Origin: a bacterium
Lineage (GTDB): Bacteria; UBA9089; UBA9088; JAGUXG01
DNA length: 9,417 bases
Reading direction: 5' to 3'
NCBI GenBank assembly: GCA_020061965.1
Contig: JAGUXG010000074.1
Coordinates: forward strand, 1 to 9,417
The stretch's first letter is position 1; every line of letters starts with the position of its first letter. The notes beneath the pieces are model-generated. The model ran no database searches. It was not told the DNA's origin and worked only from the letters and a program-made list of their open reading frames with translations. Below, piece by piece: positions 1 through 6,499 of the stretch. A program made the position numbers and the translations under genes.

Positions 1-94
1 AAAAATTAGCTTTTTTACGAAAGAGTTAAAGAACTATTTTTAAGTATTTTGGTTTATAAACAACCAATCTAACCGAGAAGGTGCGAAATATAGG

Positions 95-155
95 AATTTC
101 CCATTTTCCTTTCAATTTGTTAAACCTTATCAAAGGGTGCGGAAAATGGGAAATT
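95..155. repeat. Perfect 15-bp inverted repeat upstream of fdhE
   Basis: AATTTCCCATTTTCC at 95-109 is exactly complementary to GGAAAATGGGAAATT at 141-155, around a 31-nt loop. A short direct repeat also occurs: GGTGCGAAA near 81 and GGGTGCGGAAA near 136. The arms are A/T- and homopolymer-rich, and no T-run follows the right arm, so a classical terminator is not supported. It may be a dispersed palindromic repeat. Only one copy is present in the window, so its family is unknown. No gene is seen in 1-227. Confidence 0.6.
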
Positions 156-190
156 GCATTTTCAATATTGTTACATCTTTATAAATTATA

Positions 191-211
191 CTTGACATAA
201 GTTTTGTCAAG
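191..211. promoter_or_regulatory. Operator-like palindrome over the fdhE -35 box
   Basis: CTTGACA at 191-197 is exactly inverted as TGTCAAG at 205-211, separated by 7 nt. It covers the -35 hexamer of the fdhE promoter, where a dimeric regulator would block or modulate RNA polymerase. The half-sites resemble the TTGA half-site of CRP/FNR-family regulators, but those sites usually have about 4 nt between half-sites, so the spacing argues against a standard FNR site. The regulator is unidentified. Confidence 0.35.
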
Positions 212-221
212 GTAATAAAAT
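192..221 (+). promoter_or_regulatory. Promoter of fdhE (TTGACA / TAAAAT)
   Basis: TTGACA at 192-197 and TAAAAT at 216-221 are separated by 18 nt, a good housekeeping sigma match. The -10 box ends 6 nt before the fdhE ATG at 228, so transcription would begin at or next to the start codon and give a leaderless mRNA. Confidence 0.5.
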
Positions 222-227
222 ACGCAG

Positions 228-1034
228 ATGACTGCTTTATTAAGTGAGCTTTCAAGGTTAGAAGAGTCAGGCCGGATTTCAAAAGAGCAAGCAGAATTCC
301 ATATAAGGCTATTTACGATTCAGGCTGAATATAGAAAGAGATGGAAGAGAGAGAGATTATTTCAAGCCCCAAAGAGCCTTTCAGAGAAGATAAAGAATGG
401 TGAGGTAATCGTAGAATTCGGCAGAGTCAAGATAGAGGAGGCAAGCCTGAAGGCTATATTTAAGGATATATATCAGCTTTTGGGAGATGGTAAGAAAATA
501 GAAAAACTCAATATAAGAGAGGTGATAGAGAAGGTGATTTCAAATGAGAAGGATTATCTTGAGAGACTGAGTGATAAGCTTAAGATAGACAAAAACCTTC
601 TCTTTTTTGTCTCCATAAATATAGCGTCGCCTATATTTGAAATAATAGCCAGTAAGCTGAAAAAGAGGATTGATGAGAAGCTTTGGTTTAGAAGTTATTG
701 CCCTGTCTGTGGCAGTAAGCCTCTAATCCAGAGGTTAAAGAAGGAGGATGGGAAAAGGGTTCTCAAGTGCACTATATGCAGTTGTAAATGGCAGTTCTCG
801 CGGATAAAGTGTCTCTATTGTGGCACAGAAGATGCAAAGGATTTGAGATTCTTCTGGGCAGATGATTCAAGTCCCTATAGAGTGGATGTCTGCGATAAAT
901 GCAAGGGTTATATCAAAACATTAGATGAGAGAAAACTTTCAAATGATAGGGAGATTATCCCCAAAATAGAGGATATAGCCACAACTTATCTGGATATATT
1001 GGCACAAAAGGAAGGATATACTCGAATAAATTAA
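228..1034 (+). CDS. fdhE: Formate dehydrogenase accessory protein FdhE
   Basis: This 268-aa cytoplasmic protein matches the FdhE family, which binds the formate dehydrogenase catalytic subunit and assists its maturation before Tat export. The C-terminal half carries the diagnostic zinc/iron-binding rubredoxin-like modules: CPVC at 158-161, CTIC at 181-184 (plus Cys186), CLYC at 195-198 and CDKC at 222-225. It ends with the family-like segment around 248-264 (DIATTYLDILAQKEGY). The N-terminal 150 residues are helical and charged, as usual, and the length is close to the family norm. The start is effectively forced: an in-frame TAA lies at 216-218, ATG 228 is the first start after it, and no internal Met occurs. 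No Shine-Dalgarno is correctly placed (the nearest AAGG is about 15 nt away), consistent with leaderless translation. It lies upstream of fdhA and fdhB, which supports the assignment. Confidence 0.9.
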   Translation: MTALLSELSRLEESGRISKEQAEFHIRLFTIQAEYRKRWKRERLFQAPKSLSEKIKNGEVIVEFGRVKIEEASLKAIFKDIYQLLGDGKKIEKLNIREVIEKVISNEKDYLERLSDKLKIDKNLLFFVSINIASPIFEIIASKLKKRIDEKLWFRSYCPVCGSKPLIQRLKKEDGKRVLKCTICSCKWQFSRIKCLYCGTEDAKDLRFFWADDSSPYRVDVCDKCKGYIKTLDERKLSNDREIIPKIEDIATTYLDILAQKEGYTRIN

Positions 1035-1054
1035 AGATTTGGAGGAAAATATTT

Positions 1055-1351
1055 ATGGTTCCATTGGCACTTGACTTAGGGCTATCAGCCGAACTCTTAA
1101 ATATAGAGATGGGTCTCTTGAAAGAGAAGGTAGAAAAGAGAGAGGTTGAGGGTATAAAGATGGGAAATGAATACAGAATTTCTGTCTTTATTCTTTCCAA
1201 ATTGCTCAGGACAACACCAGAAAGACTATTGGATTTTATAGAAGACTTGTTATTGACCCAGAAGATAGAGGAGGTAGAAAAAGACAAATTTTATGAACTG
1301 AAAGAGGGGGAAAAAATATACCAGAGGCTCTTAAAAGATGTGGCAAATTAA
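1055..1351 (+). CDS. Small excisionase-like HTH protein, possible antitoxin
   Basis: This is a 98-aa protein preceded by a strong GGAGG Shine-Dalgarno at 1041-1045, 20 nt after the fdhE stop. Residues about 10-52 follow the pattern of MerR/excisionase-type helix-turn-helix domains: an N-terminal LSAELLNIEMGLLKEKV helix pair, then a wing-like GIKMGNEYRIS and a following helix (FILSKLL). The remaining 45 residues are charged and helical. Its 3' end overlaps the downstream RelE-like gene by 14 bp, the usual tight arrangement of an antitoxin and its toxin. By analogy it would bind its own promoter and neutralise the partner. The HTH reading is pattern-based and moderate. It could instead be a small transcriptional regulator of the fdh locus. 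Cotranscription with fdhE is likely because no promoter is evident between them. Confidence 0.6.
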   Translation: MVPLALDLGLSAELLNIEMGLLKEKVEKREVEGIKMGNEYRISVFILSKLLRTTPERLLDFIEDLLLTQKIEEVEKDKFYELKEGEKIYQRLLKDVAN

Positions 1352-1610
1352 GCACGGGAAGACATTTTATAGAGAATTGTCCAAACTTCCCAAAGAGACA
1401 AGAAATGAGATAGAAAAGATAGCCTTTGGAGATATTTTGAAAGAGGAACTGTTTAAGAAGAAGCTGCTTAAAAAACTGAAAGGCTCTAAGGATCTTTACA
1501 AGATTAAAGTCGGAGAGTATTGGGTAGGCTTAAAAATAGACAAGAAAGAGAGAGCAATAGAATTCAGAAGGGTGATGCATAGAAAGGATATATATCGTTA
1601 CTTCCCTTGA
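1338..1610 (+). CDS. RelE/ParE-family toxin-like protein
   Basis: This 90-aa protein has the RelE/ParE fold signature: an N-terminal beta strand and two helices (FYRELSKLPKETRNEIEKI), a basic stretch KKLLKKLKG at 41-49, the strand KIKVGEYWVGLKID at 55-68, and the C-terminal RRVMHRKDIYRYF at 77-89. RelE members cleave mRNA in the ribosome and ParE members poison gyrase; the sequence does not decide between them. Lys55/Lys57, Arg82 and Tyr86 align plausibly with RelE catalytic positions. The residue corresponding to the conserved Arg in the GxYR strand is Trp62, which could weaken nuclease activity. The start overlaps the upstream HTH gene by 14 bp, with a weak AGAGG about 11 nt upstream, so translational coupling is likely. 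Confidence 0.75.
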   Translation: MWQIKHGKTFYRELSKLPKETRNEIEKIAFGDILKEELFKKKLLKKLKGSKDLYKIKVGEYWVGLKIDKKERAIEFRRVMHRKDIYRYFP

Positions 1611-1628
1611 AATAGGGATATACTCTAA

Positions 1629-1769
1629 TATACTCAAGGAACACGAGGTCTAGTGAAGATTTTTGTTGCAGGTTGTAGGTTGAGGAAGTAGAACAAATAA
1701 CATACAACTTACAACATCCTAAACTTACAACCTCAGGCTCTCTTTGTAAACCTGATTTACTTGGGTATA
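1629..1769. mobile_element. MITE-like inverted-repeat cassette, copy 1
   Basis: The left end (TACTCAAGGAACACGAGGT, 1631-1649) and right end (ACCTGATTTACTTGGGTA, 1750-1767) are imperfect terminal inverted repeats; TACYCAAG and AGGT match. TA flanks both sides (1629-1630 and 1768-1769). Nearly identical ends recur at 6502-6520 and 6648-6665, with 1 mismatch in 19 on the left and none in 18 on the right, so this is a repeated element. It is about 137 bp without the flanks and encodes no transposase, as expected of a non-autonomous element mobilised in trans. The core is a hairpin unrelated to that of copy 2. Most of the gene-free stretch between the RelE-like gene and the membrane-protein gene is this element. 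Confidence 0.5.
1666..1733. repeat. Heptad-repeat hairpin 1 (TTGYAGG type)
   Basis: Consecutive 7-mers TTGCAGG, TTGTAGG and TTGAGGA run from 1666 to 1686. The segment 1670-1689 is complementary to 1714-1733 at 17 of 20 positions; two of the three exceptions would be G-U pairs in one RNA strand. The result is a long stem with a 24-nt loop. It forms the core of the 1629-1769 cassette. Confidence 0.55.
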
Positions 1770-1771
1770 AA
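1744..1771 (+). promoter_or_regulatory. Possible outward promoter at the right end of cassette 1
   Basis: TTGTAA at 1744-1749 and TATAAA at 1766-1771 are 16 nt apart, with the -10 formed across the cassette's right junction. Transcription would start near 1778, just ahead of the membrane-protein gene at 1792. The -35 is imperfect, so support is moderate. An equivalent arrangement occurs at cassette 2. Confidence 0.35.
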
Positions 1772-1791
1772 TTAAAGATACGAAGGGCAAT

Positions 1792-2439
1792 ATGGCAACA
1801 CAAAAGTTTTCAAAAGGTGAGGCGATACGCTTTGGATGGGACACAATGAAAAGTAACCTCGGTTTTTTTATTGGTCTTTTGATAGTAGTAGAATTACTTT
1901 GTTATGTTCCAGTTATCCTTGCGGAATTAGTCAAAAAATCTGTTTTGCTATATATTATTCTTACTCTCACTTCATCGGTCATAAGTATATTAGTTGGGAT
2001 GGGCTTGATCAAAATTGCTCTAGAATTTTGTGATAATGAAAGAGGCGAATTCGCTGATCTTTTTTCTTGTTCCCCCTTGTTTTTCAAGTATCTATTCGGC
2101 TCAATTCTTTATGGACTGATTCTTCTTGGAGGGATTATATTGCTAATTATTCCTGGGATTATTTGGGCAATAAAATTTCAGTTTTATAATTATTTTATCG
2201 TTGACAAGGGACTTGGTCCGATAGAAGCCCTAAAAAGGAGTTCGGCAATTACAAGTGGTACTAAGTGGAATTTGTTTCTCTTTGATCTATTGCTGGGACT
2301 TATCTATTTACTCGGATTTCTCTGTCTATTTATTGGCTTATTTGCTGCTGTTCCCACAGTTATGGTTGCTCAGGCTTTTGTCTATCGCAAATTGCTGGCT
2401 CAAACAGAAATCGTCCAAGTATCTGGATCATCAACTTAG
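1792..2439 (+). CDS. Multi-pass membrane protein of unknown function
   Basis: This is a 215-aa integral membrane protein. Hydrophobic segments lie at about 22-46, 51-76, 98-126, 160-182 and 180-200. The loop VDKGLGPIEALKRSSAITSG (137-156), preceded by an IPGIIWAIKFQF segment, resembles the conserved core of DUF975/YciC-like and glycerophosphodiesterase membrane-domain proteins, whose biochemical role is not established. It is placed in that broad superfamily by pattern only. The Shine-Dalgarno is weaker than in neighbouring genes (GAAGG, 1782-1786). The fdhA start lies 35 nt downstream, so cotranscription with fdhA and fdhB is likely. It is not a cytochrome b gamma subunit: the heme-ligand His pattern is absent and no His is visible at all. 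Confidence 0.7.
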   Translation: MATQKFSKGEAIRFGWDTMKSNLGFFIGLLIVVELLCYVPVILAELVKKSVLLYIILTLTSSVISILVGMGLIKIALEFCDNERGEFADLFSCSPLFFKYLFGSILYGLILLGGIILLIIPGIIWAIKFQFYNYFIVDKGLGPIEALKRSSAITSGTKWNLFLFDLLLGLIYLLGFLCLFIGLFAAVPTVMVAQAFVYRKLLAQTEIVQVSGSST

Positions 2440-2474
2440 CTATAAACTGATAAAAAGTAAAAAGGAGGTGTAGA

Positions 2475-5459
2475 ATGAAGATTACGAGAAGAGGGTTTTT
2501 GAAACTCGGAGGGACAGTTACTGGAGGGGTTCTACTATCGGAACTTGGCATATTTGACCTTATGCCACAAAAGGCTTATGCCCAGACCCTGAATGTAAAG
2601 TATGGGAAAGAGACAACTACTATATGCCCCTATTGTGGGGTTGGTTGTGGACAGATTGTCACGGCATCCGAAGGAAAGATTATCAACATTGAGGGTGACC
2701 CGGATCATCCGATAAACCAAGGCGCCCTTTGCTCAAAAGGAAGTGCCTTGTATCAGGTGGCAAACAATGAGAGGAGAGCCAAGCAGGTTCTATACAGGGC
2801 ACCAAATAGTCTCAAATGGGAGACAAAGACATGGGATTGGGCCATAGAAGAGATTGCCAAACGGGTAAAGGCAACAAGGGATGCGAGCTTTAAGCTGGAT
2901 GATGCCAATGGCCTCACTATAAACCGCACTGAGGCAATTGCCAGCCTTGGTGGTGCTGCCCATGATAATGAGGAGTGCTACCTTTGGTCAAAATTAATGC
3001 GGTCGCTGGGGGTAGTCTATTTAGAACATCAGGCAAGACTATGCCATTCTCCTTCTGTGCCTGCCTTAGCCGAGTCATTCGGCCGGGGTGCAATGACCAA
3101 TCACTGGATTGATATTGGCAATTCTGACTGTATTATGGTCATTGGCTCAAATGCTGCTGAGAACCATCCTATGTCATTCAGATGGGTGACAAAGGCAAAG
3201 GAAAAGGGTGCAAAGCTCATTGTTGTTGACCCAAGGTTTACAAGGAGCGCCTCAAAAGCTGATATTTATGCTCAACTGCGACCAGGCACAGACATAGCCT
3301 TTATTGGTGGGATAATCAACTACTGTTTGGAAAATAACCTTTTCCACAAAGATTATGTGGTTGAATATACCAATGCCTCCTATCTTATTAACCCTGATTT
3401 CAAGCTGTCAGAGGTAAGCGGCGTCTTCTCAGGATATAATCCGGAGAGACGCAGTTATGATAAGGCAACCTGGACATACCAATTGGATGAAAACGGCATT
3501 CCGAAGAAAGATGCAACATTAGAAGACCCAAATTGCGTCTTTCAGTTAATGAAGAGACACTATAGAAGGTATGATGCAGATACAGTCTCTAAGATTTGCG
3601 GCACTCAAAAGGATGTATTTTTGAATGTGGCCCAAACCTATTGCATGACAGGTGCTTCAAATAAATCAGGGACAATCCTCTATGCTATGGGTTCTACCCA
3701 GCATACTGTTGGAGTTCAGTATATCCGTAGTTATGCTGTCCTCCAGCTTCTTCTGGGCAATATGGGTATAGCTGGTGGTGGGATAAATGCTATGCGTGGA
3801 GAGTCAAATGTTCAGGGTTCAACAGATATGGCTCTACTTTTCCATATCTTGCCCGGATACTTAAAGTCCCCAATTCCAGAGAATAAGACCTTAGCCGATT
3901 ATTTGACAAAATGGACACCCACAACCAAAGACCCAAAGAGTGCCAATTGGTGGCAGAATACACCAAAATACACCGTTTCACTCCTGAAGGCATGGTGGGG
4001 TGATAAGGCAACAGCGGAGAATGACTTCTGTTATTCCTACCTGCCCAAGCGAAGCGGCGATTATTCATTCATCTCCCTGTTTGAAGCGATGTATGCCGGA
4101 ACCATCAAGGGATTGTTTGCTATGGGCCAGAATCCAGCAGTCTGCGGTCCAAACCTCAATATGGAACGCAAGGCACTTGAAAAGCTTGATTGGCTGGTGG
4201 TTATGGAACTCTGGGAGACAGAGACAGCCACATTCTGGAAAAGACCCGGGATAGACCCGACAGAGATTAATACTGAGGTCTTTTTGCTGCCTGCGGCCGC
4301 CTCTGTTGAGAAAGAAGGAAGTATTACCAATTCAGGCAGGTGGATGCAATGGAGATACAAGGCAGTAAATCCGCCTGGAGAGGCAAAGGATGATTTATGG
4401 ATTATAAACAGGCTTTGCAAACAAGTGAAGGAGCTTTATTCTAAAGAAAGCGGTGCATTTCCGCAGCCAATCTTTGATTTGAACTGGGATTATGGTGATG
4501 AGTTGGATGTGCATAAGGTAGCCAAAGAGATAAATGGATATGATACAAATACCAAGAAACAGGTGGCAAAGTTTGGTGACCTGAAGAATGATGGTTCAAC
4601 TGCCTGCGGTAACTGGATATATTGTGCGAGTTACACTGAGGATGGAAATATGTCCAGTCGCAGAAATCTTCAGGATGCAGTCAATAAGATTGAGTTATAT
4701 CCTGGGTGGGCCTGGGCCTGGCCTCTAAATCGCAGGATCATCTATAATCGTGCTGCTTGCGACCCAAGTGGCAATCCTTGGAATCCAGACAAATGGGTGG
4801 TTAAATGGGATGCAGACGCAAAGAAATGGATAGGGGATGTGCCTGATGGTCCCTGGCCACCACAGGATAAATACCCATTTATTATGAATGCAGAAGGACA
4901 TGCAAGGCTGTTTGCCCAAGGTTTAGCAGATGGACCATTTCCTGAGCATTATGAGCCGCAGGAGAGCCCAGTCAAAAACCTTATCTCAACCCAGCAGAGT
5001 AACCCTTGCACAAAGGTATGGAATACAGCAGGTGTTGACCTCTGGGGCAGCCCAGACAAATTCCCAATCATTGCTACAACCTTCCGTATGACTGAGCATT
5101 GGCAGGCAGGGGCGATGACCAGAAATCTGCCCTGGCTGTGTGAGCTTACACCAGATATGTTTGTGGAGATAAGCAAGAGCTTAGCAGCCAAGAAGCTGAT
5201 AAAACATGGGGATAAGGTCAAGATTGCCAGTGCCAGGGGTGAGATTTCAGCCTATGCCTTGGTTACGGATAGAGTCCAACCACTTGTGTTGAATGGCAAT
5301 CTTTATGAACAGATAGCTATGCCTTGGCACTTTGGATACAGTGGTATTGCTACAGGTGATAGTGCTAATTGCCTGACCGGCCACATTGGAGATGCCAATA
5401 CTATGATTCCAGAGTATAAGGCATTCCTTTGTGATGTCCAGAAGATAGCTGAAAAGTAG
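2475..5459 (+). CDS. fdhA: Formate dehydrogenase catalytic (alpha) subunit, Tat-exported, Cys type
   Basis: This 994-aa molybdopterin oxidoreductase of the FdnG/FdhA family oxidises formate to CO2 at a Mo- or W-bis-MGD centre in the periplasm. The N-terminus has a Tat signal (TRRGFLKLGG, 4-13) with a probable cleavage after AYA36. The [4Fe-4S] ligands are Cys51, Cys54, Cys58 and Cys86. The active-site segment is LCHSPSVPALAESFGRGAMT, where Cys190 (TGC at 3042-3044) takes the place of the selenocysteine of E. coli FdnG, followed by the conserved His191. Downstream segments NHWIDIGNSD, NAAENHP and VVDPRFTRSA are typical of the family. The C-terminal domain is the MGD-binding fold (RMTEHWQAGAMTRNLPWL, then GHIGDANT near the end). 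The length is near the roughly 1000-1015 aa norm, with no frameshift. A strong Shine-Dalgarno, AAAGGAGGTG, lies at 2461-2470. fdhB follows after 113 bp and fdhE lies upstream. Confidence 0.95.
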   Translation: MKITRRGFLKLGGTVTGGVLLSELGIFDLMPQKAYAQTLNVKYGKETTTICPYCGVGCGQIVTASEGKIINIEGDPDHPINQGALCSKGSALYQVANNERRAKQVLYRAPNSLKWETKTWDWAIEEIAKRVKATRDASFKLDDANGLTINRTEAIASLGGAAHDNEECYLWSKLMRSLGVVYLEHQARLCHSPSVPALAESFGRGAMTNHWIDIGNSDCIMVIGSNAAENHPMSFRWVTKAKEKGAKLIVVDPRFTRSASKADIYAQLRPGTDIAFIGGIINYCLENNLFHKDYVVEYTNASYLINPDFKLSEVSGVFSGYNPERRSYDKATWTYQLDENGIPKKDATLEDPNCVFQLMKRHYRRYDADTVSKICGTQKDVFLNVAQTYCMTGASNKSGTILYAMGSTQHTVGVQYIRSYAVLQLLLGNMGIAGGGINAMRGESNVQGSTDMALLFHILPGYLKSPIPENKTLADYLTKWTPTTKDPKSANWWQNTPKYTVSLLKAWWGDKATAENDFCYSYLPKRSGDYSFISLFEAMYAGTIKGLFAMGQNPAVCGPNLNMERKALEKLDWLVVMELWETETATFWKRPGIDPTEINTEVFLLPAAASVEKEGSITNSGRWMQWRYKAVNPPGEAKDDLWIINRLCKQVKELYSKESGAFPQPIFDLNWDYGDELDVHKVAKEINGYDTNTKKQVAKFGDLKNDGSTACGNWIYCASYTEDGNMSSRRNLQDAVNKIELYPGWAWAWPLNRRIIYNRAACDPSGNPWNPDKWVVKWDADAKKWIGDVPDGPWPPQDKYPFIMNAEGHARLFAQGLADGPFPEHYEPQESPVKNLISTQQSNPCTKVWNTAGVDLWGSPDKFPIIATTFRMTEHWQAGAMTRNLPWLCELTPDMFVEISKSLAAKKLIKHGDKVKIASARGEISAYALVTDRVQPLVLNGNLYEQIAMPWHFGYSGIATGDSANCLTGHIGDANTMIPEYKAFLCDVQKIAEK

Positions 5460-5476
5460 TGTGATGAGGATATAAA

Positions 5477-5546
5477 AAGTGTATAGTGAATAGTGTAGAG
5501 TGGAGAGTGGAAAGTGAATAGTAATTTATTCTTATAACTATACACT
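5477..5546. repeat. Heptad-repeat hairpin 2 between fdhA and fdhB (AGTGNAN type)
   Basis: Six consecutive 7-mers start at 5478: AGTGTAT, AGTGAAT, AGTGTAG, AGTGGAG, AGTGGAA and AGTGAAT. The first ten bases, AGTGTATAGT (5478-5487), are exactly inverted as ACTATACACT at 5537-5546, and the right side continues with the same 7-nt rhythm (ACTATAC, ACTCAAC, ACTTACA). In the fdhA-fdhB mRNA this would fold just upstream of the fdhB Shine-Dalgarno (AGGAGGAGGTG), so it could affect message stability or subunit stoichiometry; that is inference. The cassette ends seen at 1629 and 6500 are absent here. Confidence 0.65.
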
Positions 5547-5572
5547 CAACACTTACAGGAGGAGGTGTAGAA

Positions 5573-6322
5573 ATGGCAAGATTAGGAACATTGATTGACA
5601 CATCAAAATGCACAGCCTGCCGTGGCTGTCAGGTGGCTTGCAAGCAATGGAATGGCTTACCAGCAGAAAAGACAAAATTTTTTGCTGGTGAGGGATATCA
5701 GAACCCAAAGGACCTTTCAGGTGTAACCTTGACCATGGTAAGATTCAAGGAGAGGAAGACAGCTGTGGCAATGGAGTGGCTCTTCAGAAAAGAGCAATGT
5801 ATGCAATGTACAGAGGCGTCCTGTGTTAATGTCTGTCCTGTGAAGGCTTTGAGCAAGCATACAGATGGATACACGATGAGGAATTCTGCAAAGTGCATTG
5901 GTTGTATGATGTGCGTGATGAACTGCCCCTTCAAAATACCAAAGTTAGGCGAGAAGAGAAAAGCCCAGAGTTGCAGATTCTGTGCAGACAGAGTTCAGAA
6001 TAACCTTACACCTGCCTGTGCCAAGACCTGTCCCTCTGGAGCTATATTGTTTGGAAACAGGGATGAGCTTCTATTAAAGGCAAAGGAGAGGGTGAATATC
6101 TTGGGTGGCAAAGCGAACCTATATGGAGAAAAGGAGTGTGGAGGACTCGGTGTTCTTTATATACTTTTAGATGACCCTGTAGTATATGGATTGCCAAAGG
6201 CTCCAAAGACTGCTCAAGGGATACCAACATCCTTCTCTACATTTGACCAGATTGCTTTATTAGGCTCTGTTTTAGGGTTTGTGGCAACAAGAAGGGGAAA
6301 AATGGCAGAGACAAAAAAGTGA
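5573..6322 (+). CDS. fdhB: Formate dehydrogenase iron-sulfur (beta) subunit
   Basis: This 249-aa electron-transfer subunit has sixteen Cys arranged for four [4Fe-4S] clusters: Cys13/16/19/23 (CTACRGCQVAC), Cys76/79/84/88, Cys108/111/114/118 (CIGCMMCVMNC) and Cys134/137/149/153 (CRFC...ACAKTC). The N-terminus closely follows FdhB/FdnH proteins (KCTACRGCQVACKQWNGLPA). It has no signal peptide, so it would be carried across the membrane with the Tat-exported alpha subunit. E. coli FdnH ends in a membrane helix; here the C-terminal hydrophobic stretch is only about 13 residues (IALLGSVLGFVAT, 228-240) before a basic tail. A soluble or weakly associated FdhAB dimer, as in Desulfovibrio, therefore seems more likely. 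A strong AGGAGGAGGTG precedes the ATG. No gamma (cytochrome b) gene follows. Confidence 0.92.
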   Translation: MARLGTLIDTSKCTACRGCQVACKQWNGLPAEKTKFFAGEGYQNPKDLSGVTLTMVRFKERKTAVAMEWLFRKEQCMQCTEASCVNVCPVKALSKHTDGYTMRNSAKCIGCMMCVMNCPFKIPKLGEKRKAQSCRFCADRVQNNLTPACAKTCPSGAILFGNRDELLLKAKERVNILGGKANLYGEKECGGLGVLYILLDDPVVYGLPKAPKTAQGIPTSFSTFDQIALLGSVLGFVATRRGKMAETKK

Positions 6323-6345
6323 CTATAAATAAAAGGAGGTGTAAA

Positions 6346-6453
6346 ATGGGAGACAAAGGCGGAAAGAAAGACAAAGAGAAGAGCCAAAAACAAAAGGCAA
6401 ACAAGCAAGAGAAAAAGTCCCAGAAGAAGCAGGATAAGAAATCTGGTAAGTAG
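6346..6453 (+). CDS. Tiny lysine-rich protein downstream of fdhB
   Basis: A 35-aa ORF begins MGDKGGKKDK, with 15 Lys plus many Gln, Glu and Asp and no hydrophobic core, so it is probably disordered. Translation looks real: AAAAGGAGGTG at 6332-6342 lies at ideal spacing and nearly duplicates the fdhA and fdhB leaders (AGGAGGTGTAGAATG type). It sits 23 nt after the fdhB stop and is probably cotranscribed. Function is unknown. The basic charge suggests binding to nucleic acid, ribosome or an acidic partner, but nothing shows which. Some low-complexity ORFs are spurious; the Shine-Dalgarno and position argue against that here. Confidence 0.6.
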   Translation: MGDKGGKKDKEKSQKQKANKQEKKSQKKQDKKSGK

Positions 6454-6499
6454 CGAAGGGTGCGAGAAAAAGGAACGGAGAATAATACCAAGTTGCATT

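Noticed and set aside
191..211. FNR/CRP-type binding site upstream of fdhE.
   Set aside because: The TTGAC half-sites are 9 nt apart rather than about 4; only a generic operator is supported.
1666..1733. Heptad repeats as a CRISPR array.
   Set aside because: The units are contiguous 7-mers with no spacers, and no cas genes are present.
3042..3044. Selenocysteine at the FdhA active site.
   Set aside because: The codon is TGC (Cys), not TGA, so no recoding is needed.
3790..4420. Long open frames antisense or out of frame within fdhA, and similar frames across fdhB and yaaR.
   Set aside because: They overlap genes with strong family matches, lack ribosome binding sites and show no recognisable protein features.
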